In this document: piece after piece, positions 5,939 through 9,380 of the stretch
Position numbering within the stretch: the stretch's first letter is position 1
How the letters are laid out: every line of letters starts with the position of its first letter
Source of the DNA: Moorella sp. UBA4076
GTDB taxonomy: Bacteria > Bacillota > DSM-521 > Neomoorellales > Neomoorellaceae
DNA length: 9,380 bases
Assembly (NCBI GenBank): GCA_002383405.1
Contig: DFYS01000092.1
Span: 18,534-27,913, forward strand
Reading direction: 5' to 3'
Made by a program: the position numbers and the translations under genes
The notes under the pieces: generated by a model
What the model was told of the DNA's origin: nothing
Seen by the model: only the letters and a program-made list of their open reading frames with translations
Database searches by the model: none

Positions 5939-6829
5939 ATGCCCCTGGTGCGGATACCGGCGACAACGGCCAACCTGGGACCGGGTTTTGACACCCTGGG
6001 CCTGGCCCTGGATCTTTACGACGAACTGACCGTCGAAGCAGCCCCGGAACTAGAAATAACAGTAACTGGAGAAGGGGAGAGTTCTATCCCGCGCGGGGCG
6101 GAGAATATCGCCTACCGGGCTGTCCTGGCTGTTTTTAACCGTGTGGGGCGGCAGCCGCCGGGCATAAAAATAACCATGCATAATAATATTCCTGTCGCCC
6201 GGGGCCTGGGCTCCAGTGCCGCCGCCCTGGTGGGGGGGCTGGTGGGAGCCAATACCCTTCTCGGCACGCCATTAACCCGCGAAGAACTGCTGAACCTGGC
6301 CACCGGACTGGAAGGCCACCCTGATAATGTCGCCCCGGCGCTATACGGCGGGCTGGTAGCAGCTGCCCGCGACGGGGAACGGGTCTATTGCCAGCGCCTG
6401 GAACCGCCCCCGGGATTAATGACGGTAGTGGCCATCCCCCAGTGTACCCTGTCTACCAGGGTAGCGCGGGGCGTCCTGCCGGCTATGGTACCCTTTAATG
6501 ATGCTATTTTTAACCTGAGCCGGGCAGCCGTCCTCCTCGCCGCCGTCCAGGCCGGCGACCTGGAGCTCATGGGCCGCATGATGGAAGATAAACTGCACCA
6601 GCCCTACCGTCTGCCCCTGGTACCGGGAATGGAAGCGGTCTTTAAAGCCGCCAGAGCAGCCGGGGCCCTGGCCGTCGCTCTGAGCGGTTCCGGTCCCGCG
6701 GTTATTGCCTTTTGTCGCGGCCGCCGGCCTGAGGTCGGCGCGGCCATGGTAGACGCTTTCATCCGGCATGGCATAAGATGTACGGTAAAAGAGCTGGCCC
6801 CGTATCCCCGCGGCGCAGAGGTTTTATAG
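5939..6829 (+). CDS. thrB: homoserine kinase
   Basis: This GHMP-family kinase phosphorylates homoserine with ATP to give O-phosphohomoserine for ThrC. Its 296 residues match the bacterial family (about 290-310). Motif 1 is RIPATTANLGPGFDTLGLAL (5-24). The ATP-binding motif 2 is PVARGLGSSAAALVGG (85-100), followed by GLEGHPDNVAPA (123-134). Motif 3 is ALSGSGPAVIAF (247-258). The start ATG follows SD GAGGGA (5927-5932) by six bases. It appears to be driven by its own promoter and lies 94 bases upstream of lysC with no T-rich terminator, so the two may be co-transcribed. No missing motif or frameshift is seen. Confidence 0.96.
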   Translation: MPLVRIPATTANLGPGFDTLGLALDLYDELTVEAAPELEITVTGEGESSIPRGAENIAYRAVLAVFNRVGRQPPGIKITMHNNIPVARGLGSSAAALVGGLVGANTLLGTPLTREELLNLATGLEGHPDNVAPALYGGLVAAARDGERVYCQRLEPPPGLMTVVAIPQCTLSTRVARGVLPAMVPFNDAIFNLSRAAVLLAAVQAGDLELMGRMMEDKLHQPYRLPLVPGMEAVFKAARAAGALAVALSGSGPAVIAFCRGRRPEVGAAMVDAFIRHGIRCTVKELAPYPRGAEVL

Positions 6830-6835
6830 CAGGCA

Positions 6836-6874
6836 CCCATGCCGCCCCGGCGGCACCAGCATTCCTGGCATGGG
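6836..6874 (+). repeat. hairpin repeat element, copy A, in the thrB-lysC gap
   Basis: CCCATGCCGC (6836-6845), a four-base spacer and GCGGCACCAGCA (6850-6861) match the element at 9288-9315 at all 22 bases outside the spacer. GCCGCC/GGCGGC (6841-6846/6849-6854) folds as a tight hairpin. Alternatively, CCCATGCC (6836-6843) pairs with GGCATGGG (6867-6874). The two folds exclude each other because they share 6841-6843. It could be a REP-like element or a processing hairpin between thrB and lysC. Confidence 0.55.
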
Positions 6875-6876
6875 GT

Positions 6877-6904
6877 TCTTGCTCCCTGCTTCCTGCTCCA
6901 CTTC
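6877..6904 (-). repeat. heptanucleotide repeat, reverse orientation
   Basis: The sequence reads as 7-base units TCTTGCT, CCCTGCT, TCCTGCT, CCACTTC. The first and third fit TCnnnCT and the second does so with C for T. That is the reverse complement of the AGnnnGA units found after thrC. It ends five bases before the lysC SD and is not part of the lysC protein. Confidence 0.5.
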
Positions 6905-6923
6905 CGTTAAAGGAGGCATTTTA

Positions 6924-8141
6924 ATGGCACTCATAGTCCAGAAATACGGCGGCACTTCGGTAAATGGCCCGGAACGGGTCCGCAACGTCGCCCGCCGGGT
7001 AGTCAATACCCGCCGGGCCGGTCATGAGGTAGTGGTTATTGTCTCAGCGCCAGGTGATATGACTGATGACCTGATTGCTATGGCCCATGCGATCAGCCCG
7101 AAACCGCCGGCGCGGGAAATGGATATGCTCCTGGCGACAGGAGAGCAGACCTCCATTGCACTCCTGGCGATGGCTATTCATGAGCTGGGGGAACCCGTAA
7201 TCTCCCTTACCGGTCCCCAGGTGGGCATCAAGACTGATAATGTCCACTCCAAAGCCCGCATCCTGGAAGTGAGCTGCGACCGCCTGCACCGGGAACTGGC
7301 CCGGGGGAATATTGTAATCGTTGCCGGGTTCCAGGGCATAACCGGTGATCATGAAATCACAACTCTGGGGCGGGGCGGGTCGGATACCACGGCTGTTGCT
7401 GTAGCCGCGGCCCTCAAGGCTGACGTCTGCCAGATTTACACTGACGTGGACGGGGTTTATACGGCCGACCCGCGTATTGTACCCGCAGCCAGAAAGCTGG
7501 CCAGCATCTCTTATGACGCGATGCTGGAGCTGGCCAGCCTTGGCGCCCAGGTGCTCCAGCCACGGGCGGTCGAATTCGGCAAGTTAAACCATGTTGTCTT
7601 AGAAGTCCGCTCCAGTTTTAACGACCATGACGGGACCCTGGTAAAAGAGGTGACAGAGATGGAAAGAAAAATGGTTATCAGCGGTGTGGCCGGTGACCGT
7701 AATGTGGCCCGGATTGCCCTGCACAATGTACCCGACCGTCCAGGTATCGCTAAAGCCCTCTTTACGGCCCTGGCCGGGGAAAGTATTAACGTTGATATGA
7801 TCGTCCAGAGCGCTATGCGCGATGGCATCAATGATATCGCCTTTACTGTCGGCCGCGACGACCTCCGCCAGGCGGTGGAAGTTACCGAAAAGGTGCGGGC
7901 GGCAATCGGTGCCAGCAAGGTTACCTGCAATGATCAAGTAGCCAAAGTATCCATCGTTGGTGCCGGGATGATTACCAACCCGGGTGTAGCCGCCACCATG
8001 TTTGCCTGCCTGGCCGAGGAAGGTATCAATATTCACATGATCAGCACCTCTGAGATCAAGGTTTCCTGCGTCATTGATGAGGAACACCTGACCCGCGCCA
8101 TGCAATCCCTCCACAGCCGCTTTGGTCTGGATAAGGAGTAG
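6924..8141 (+). CDS. lysC: aspartate kinase, lysC type with two ACT domains
   Basis: It phosphorylates aspartate, the first committed step to lysine, threonine and methionine. The ATG at 6924 follows SD AAAGGAGG (6909-6916) by seven bases and gives 405 residues starting MALIVQKYGGTS, the family N-terminus. An ATG at 6870 would add 18 residues read from repeat DNA. Motifs: KYGGTSV (7-13), LLATGEQTSIAL (69-80), the active-site stretch TTLGRGGSDTTA (146-157), and YTDVDGVYTADPR (172-184). The ACT domains lie at about 262-335 and 341-403. Length and layout match the Bacillus lysine-sensitive enzyme, but no lysine riboswitch precedes it. The effector, lysine or threonine, cannot be read with certainty. 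Confidence 0.95.
   Translation: MALIVQKYGGTSVNGPERVRNVARRVVNTRRAGHEVVVIVSAPGDMTDDLIAMAHAISPKPPAREMDMLLATGEQTSIALLAMAIHELGEPVISLTGPQVGIKTDNVHSKARILEVSCDRLHRELARGNIVIVAGFQGITGDHEITTLGRGGSDTTAVAVAAALKADVCQIYTDVDGVYTADPRIVPAARKLASISYDAMLELASLGAQVLQPRAVEFGKLNHVVLEVRSSFNDHDGTLVKEVTEMERKMVISGVAGDRNVARIALHNVPDRPGIAKALFTALAGESINVDMIVQSAMRDGINDIAFTVGRDDLRQAVEVTEKVRAAIGASKVTCNDQVAKVSIVGAGMITNPGVAATMFACLAEEGINIHMISTSEIKVSCVIDEEHLTRAMQSLHSRFGLDKE
7646..7661 (+). promoter_or_regulatory. internal ribosome binding site for a LysC beta subunit
   Basis: AGAGGTGA (7646-7653) lies five bases before an in-frame ATG (7659-7661), codon 246 of lysC. Initiation there would make a 160-residue protein of the two ACT domains alone. 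Bacillus subtilis aspartokinase II is known to make its beta subunit from an in-frame internal start at the equivalent position. The sequence supports the same alpha2beta2 arrangement here. Confidence 0.6.
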
Positions 8142-8161
8142 TTCTGGTACTTTTCGCAAAG

Positions 8162-8190
8162 CCTGCGCATAAGATGCAGGTAGAAACCTG
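8162..8190 (+). promoter_or_regulatory. two competing hairpins before the LysM gene
   Basis: CCTGC (8162-8166) can pair with GCAGG (8176-8180). Alternatively, CAGGT (8177-8181) pairs with ACCTG (8186-8190) around AGAA. The stems share 8177-8180, so they exclude each other, and the second ends two bases before the LysM SD AGGGGTGA (8193-8200). The stems are only five pairs each, so a regulatory role is speculative. Confidence 0.3.
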
Positions 8191-8206
8191 TAAGGGGTGA
8201 GTATGC

Positions 8207-8545
8207 GTGGGCGTAATGCAAGTACCCTGCCCGTCCGGCCGCTTCTGGCGGGTAGAGGCGGGGGATACCCCGTATCTGATAGCTGTCCGGATAGGAACAA
8301 CAGTCGCGGAACTGGAACGCCTGAACCCCGGGATCGATCCCTATAACCTGGAGATAGGTCAGGTACTTTGCCTGCCGGCAGAACCACCGTGCCCTTCCGG
8401 TGTGTACTGGGAAGTAGCCCCGGGAGACACCCTCTACAACATAGCCCTGGCCACCGGAACAACGGTAGAAAGATTGCTGGAACTAAATCCCCGGGTGGAT
8501 CCCTCCAACCTCCAGATCGGCCAGAGCATCTGCCTGCCGGGGTAA
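8207..8545 (+). CDS. small protein of two tandem LysM domains
   Basis: LysM modules bind the N-acetylglucosamine backbone of peptidoglycan or chitin. This 112-residue protein is almost nothing but two of them: residues about 8-57 and 62-111, each following the pattern CPSG-x2-W-x-V-x2-GDT-x-Y-x-IA-x3-GTTV-x2-L-x2-LNP and ending NL-x-IGQ-x2-CLP. Each unit is bracketed by cysteines 47 residues apart (Cys8/Cys55 and Cys62/Cys109), which suggests one disulfide per module. There is no signal peptide, membrane segment or catalytic domain. Small LysM proteins without signals occur in spore coats and in the mother cell of spore formers, so a spore role is possible but inferred. GTG at 8207 is chosen for SD AGGGGTGA six bases upstream; ATG 8216 is an alternative. 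Confidence 0.88.
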   Translation: MGVMQVPCPSGRFWRVEAGDTPYLIAVRIGTTVAELERLNPGIDPYNLEIGQVLCLPAEPPCPSGVYWEVAPGDTLYNIALATGTTVERLLELNPRVDPSNLQIGQSICLPG

Positions 8546-8571
8546 AGGGGGGTTAGGTAGAAAGGTACGAT

Positions 8572-8606
8572 AAGGGCGATAGGATGTAACCTATCGCCCT
8601 TTCCTT
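8572..8606. terminator. 12-bp hairpin terminator between converging genes
   Basis: AAGGGCGATAGG (8572-8583) and CCTATCGCCCTT (8590-8601) form a perfect 12-bp stem with a six-base loop, followed by TCCTT on the plus strand. It lies 26 bases after the LysM stop and three bases past the stop of the minus-strand DUF1614 gene. It probably serves both genes, though the T-tracts are weak. Confidence 0.8.
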
Positions 8607-9249
8607 AACTCAATAATGACGCCGCCAGGGCCACCAGGAAAATGCCGTCAAAGACGCCGGCGCCGCCGATACTGACCACCTGGGAACGCAGGCTGCGGAT
8701 AGCGCTTAGGTTTAAGATATCAGCCCCCAGGAGGGTACCGATAGCGCCGGCAATATAGGCCACCGGGGCGGCGTTATGGGGAGCGACGAGCATCGCCGCC
8801 AGAGCGGCGACCACCGGCGGAATAAAGGTCGGCAGGGAAATGCCCATTCCCGGTACCACCCGGGCCAGGAGCTTGGCCACGATGGTTACTATCAGCGTGG
8901 CCTCCAGCGCCGGCAAAAACGGTGCCCTGGTGGCCAGGAGGTAGAGGGAGAAGAGGACGGGAATCACCGCACCGCCGACGTTGACACACAGGAGCTGGTA
9001 ACTGACCTGGGGCGGGTAATAGAAAAAGAAGGAAAAACGGCCGCCGACAGGTTCCCGGGTATAGAGGCGCCGGCGAGAGATGGGGATATTAATCAGCCCT
9101 CCGATAATGGATGCTGCCAGCAAAACAAACGCTCCTGATGGTGACAACCCCAGCCGGGCAAAAGAAAAGACTGCCAGGTTGAGAAATAAAGAAGCCAGTA
9201 GTATAGGGATAAACAGGAAAAGGAATAATAATGGCCAGAGCAACGGCAA
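8605..9249 (-). CDS. DUF1614 family integral membrane protein
   Basis: This is a multi-pass membrane protein of unknown function. I recognise DUF1614 by the C-terminal pattern VVPGMGISLPTFIPPVVAAL, AYIAGAIGTLLGADILNL and SIGGAGVFDGIFL. Taking the TTG at 9249 as start gives 214 residues. SD GGAGG lies eight bases upstream, and the next residues are already the first hydrophobic helix. Upstream ATGs at 9273 and 9378 would add a non-family N-terminus that overlaps another reading frame. Likely membrane segments, by hydrophobicity, lie near residues 3-28, 39-57, 88-107, 113-125, 139-156, 160-181 and 196-213. Asp177 and Asp201 fall in or beside the last two. The gene begins one base after the stop of the preceding minus-strand gene, so they form an operon. 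Confidence 0.82.
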   Translation of the reverse strand: MPLLWPLLFLFLFIPILLASLFLNLAVFSFARLGLSPSGAFVLLAASIIGGLINIPISRRRLYTREPVGGRFSFFFYYPPQVSYQLLCVNVGGAVIPVLFSLYLLATRAPFLPALEATLIVTIVAKLLARVVPGMGISLPTFIPPVVAALAAMLVAPHNAAPVAYIAGAIGTLLGADILNLSAIRSLRSQVVSIGGAGVFDGIFLVALAASLLS

Positions 9250-9250
9250 A

Positions 9251-9379
9251 TCACCCCCCCTCCATTTTGCCATTATCAGGGTAGACGCCCATGCCGCTTG
9301 CGAGCGGCACCAGCAGAAGGATGAAAATGGTGATATTGTGTAAGGGCGGGGGGTAGGGCAGGTTCCCGGAGGGCGCATT
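9251..9379 (-). CDS. C-terminal end of an upstream gene, partial
   Basis: Reading the minus strand from the window edge, one frame stays open for 42 codons to TGA at 9253-9251. Codons mostly end in G or C, as in the neighbouring genes. The residues include PYPPPLHN, a hydrophobic run ITIFILLLVPLASGMGV (16-32) and a charged tail ending KMEGG. The tail's codons also supply the SD of the DUF1614 gene, and the stop lies one base before that TTG start, the normal geometry for coupled genes. I do not recognise the protein. It is probably a membrane or membrane-anchored protein whose main part lies outside the window. Confidence 0.55.
   Translation of the reverse strand, partial: NAPSGNLPYPPPLHNITIFILLLVPLASGMGVYPDNGKMEGG
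9288..9315 (+). repeat. hairpin repeat element, copy B
   Basis: CCCATGCCGC (9288-9297), a six-base spacer and GCGGCACCAGCA (9304-9315) match the element at 6836-6861 apart from the spacer. TGCCGCT/AGCGGCA (9292-9298/9303-9309) folds into a 7-bp hairpin with a TGCG loop. It lies inside the partial minus-strand ORF, encoding part of its VPLASGMG stretch. Confidence 0.5.
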
Positions 9380-9380
9380 T

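Noticed and set aside
6870..6923. lysC starting at ATG 6870
   Set aside because: The extra residues are read from the heptamer repeat, and the true start has AAAGGAGG at ideal spacing.
1..9365. Complementary AACCTGCCC near position 1 and GGGCAGGTT near 9355
   Set aside because: Nine bases at the two arbitrary window ends, with different flanks; treated as coincidence, not as terminal inverted repeats of an element.

Overview
The window looks like chromosomal DNA from a GC-rich, spore-forming clostridial Firmicute. A Moorella-like thermophilic acetogen is my best guess. This rests on the S-box (SAM-I) riboswitch, purine-rich Shine-Dalgarno (SD) sites with GTG and TTG starts, a small double-LysM protein, a DUF1614 membrane protein, and heptanucleotide repeats in the gaps. 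The genus is an inference; no search was run.

Layout. 1-336: a sigma-A-like promoter and a SAM-I riboswitch with an intrinsic terminator, reading into metY. 337-2869: metY and metX, the acetylation/sulfhydrylation branch from homoserine to homocysteine. 2870-3223: a 354-base gap rich in hairpins and carrying a 37-base direct repeat. 3224-5565: hom and thrC, overlapping by ATGA. 5566-5938: a 373-base gap holding heptamer repeats, a hairpin cluster, a possible 22-residue ORF and a good promoter. 5939-8141: thrB and lysC, with a short gap that carries a hairpin repeat and more heptamers. 8207-8545: a two-LysM protein, then a 12-bp hairpin terminator. 8605-9379, minus strand: a DUF1614 membrane protein preceded by the C-terminal end of another gene that leaves the window.

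Together the six metabolic genes run most of the aspartate family. LysC makes aspartyl phosphate. Hom makes homoserine (asd, the step between them, is not here). ThrB and ThrC turn homoserine into threonine, while MetX and MetY divert it to homocysteine. Only the methionine branch is under visible SAM control. hom-thrC and thrB-lysC appear to have their own promoters and no recognised lysine riboswitch or T-box. Feedback on those enzymes probably acts through the ACT domains of Hom and LysC.

The coding content is conventional. The less ordinary material is in the gaps: the repeat upstream of hom, the heptamer tracts in opposite orientation on either side of thrB, a hairpin repeat shared between the thrB-lysC gap and the far end of the window, and an internal start in lysC. 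I found no defence system, CRISPR array, rRNA, tRNA or transposase.
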